A DNA stretch of 6,526 nt, taken from contig QHPM01000004.1 of NCBI GenBank assembly GCA_003219095.1, positions 1 through 6,526 of the forward strand, written 5' to 3'. Shown piece by piece: positions 6,124-6,526 of this stretch. The position numbers and the translations under genes are program-made. Under the pieces are notes generated by a model. It had not been told where the DNA came from, ran no database searches, and saw only the letters and a program-made list of their open reading frames with translations. The stretch comes from Verrucomicrobiota bacterium. GTDB taxonomy: Bacteria > Verrucomicrobiota > Verrucomicrobiia > Chthoniobacterales > UBA10450. How positions within the stretch are numbered: the first letter of the stretch is position 1; the number at the start of each line of letters is the position of its first letter.

Positions 6124-6526
6124 TTATCGGCGCACGTAAATCGCGATCGCTTGCACGCGGCGATTAAGTAACGGACCACCGACGCTCCCGCCGCCGCCGT
6201 AGAAATTGTGGTGGCCCCCGCCAAATCCGCCGACGCCCACCGAAAGGCCGCCAACCGGTTGATCGTAGACCGCTTCTAAGAGCACACCGTTGGCCCCGAC
6301 GGCGGCGGCCTGAGTACGCAGTTCCGCAATCGTCTCATCGAGCGAGCCGCGATCGGGGAAAAGCCAGGTTGTGCCAGCAGACGAATTGATGATGGCGATT
6401 TGCTGGTAATGGCGCGGCGGGGCCTCGTAGATTCGAACCGCGGCTGGGCTAATGGGCGGGCGCGCTGGGCCAATCATGGTGACGTGAGTGGCGCAACCCG
6501 AAATAGATGAAGCGAGCACGATCGCG
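6124..6526 (-). CDS. Putative lipoprotein with 'LRxxAxxxGANGVL' domain and Gly-rich segment (5' end beyond window)
   Basis: The frame is open to the right edge. At the edge it reads AIVLASSISGCATH: a hydrophobic stretch followed by a lipobox ISG-C, so the true start lies outside the window and a GTG at 6519 would cut the signal peptide. The cysteine would become the lipidated N-terminus of a mature protein of about 123 residues. The core YQQIAIINSSAG...TIAELRTQAAAVGANGVLLEAVYD resembles small envelope proteins of the RcsF/YbjQ/DUF4156 kind, in which an 'eh..lr..A...GAn.vh' pattern recurs; the assignment is by eye only. A glycine-rich stretch follows (GVGGFGGGHHNFYGGGGSVGG without catalytic motifs), then a basic strand ending IAIYVRR. 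It is convergent with the ACT-protein gene, with 6 bases between stops and no clear terminator. Function unknown; outer-membrane or periplasmic location inferred. Confidence 0.75.
   Translation of the reverse strand, partial: AIVLASSISGCATHVTMIGPARPPISPAAVRIYEAPPRHYQQIAIINSSAGTTWLFPDRGSLDETIAELRTQAAAVGANGVLLEAVYDQPVGGLSVGVGGFGGGHHNFYGGGGSVGGPLLNRRVQAIAIYVRR

Overview
The window is 6.5 kb of chromosomal DNA of moderately high GC content with densely packed genes. It probably comes from an uncultured soil-type bacterium, and Verrucomicrobiota is my best guess. The reasons are gene starts without clear Shine-Dalgarno sites, a mixture of envelope genes, and two kinds of palindromic intergenic repeat. 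In wrong frames these repeats read as peptides such as 'SFRAESRNP' and 'VIPSEAEESR', which I associate from memory with spurious ORFs of such genomes. The phylum cannot be settled from this window.

Layout, left to right. (1) Positions 1-1099, minus strand: a 3'-truncated flavin-dependent halogenase-like oxidoreductase. It is open through the left edge, and a 408-codon open frame on the opposite strand is only its shadow. (2) 1158-1250: palindromic repeat copy 1, filling most of the divergent intergenic gap. (3) 1256-2431, plus: nagA, N-acetylglucosamine-6-phosphate deacetylase. (4) 2389-2472: repeat copy 2, inverted relative to copy 1; it supplies the last 13 codons and the stop codon of nagA. 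(5) 2478-3572, minus: a GT28 / MGDG-synthase-like glycosyltransferase, convergent with nagA. (6) 3634-4515, plus: a YihY/BrkB six-helix membrane protein, divergent from the glycosyltransferase. (7) 4526-5554, plus: a secreted N-acetylmuramoyl-L-alanine amidase with a long Lys/Ser/Pro linker, 10 bases after the membrane protein and probably in its operon. (8) 5582-5635: a second repeat type that can fold as a three-way junction. (9) 5698-6117, plus: a small tandem-ACT protein. (10) 6124-6526, minus: a 5'-truncated lipoprotein, convergent with the ACT gene.

Several products point to the cell envelope. NagA feeds amino sugars from peptidoglycan or chitin back to metabolism, the amidase cuts peptidoglycan, the GT28 enzyme probably glycosylates membrane diacylglycerol, the YihY protein sits in the inner membrane, and the last gene encodes a lipoprotein. 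The genes lie in at least five transcription units, so this is a neighbourhood and not one pathway. I do not see a defence system, mobile element with a transposase, CRISPR array, tRNA or rRNA. The most unusual thing is structural: nagA is bracketed almost exactly by inverted copies of one palindromic repeat.
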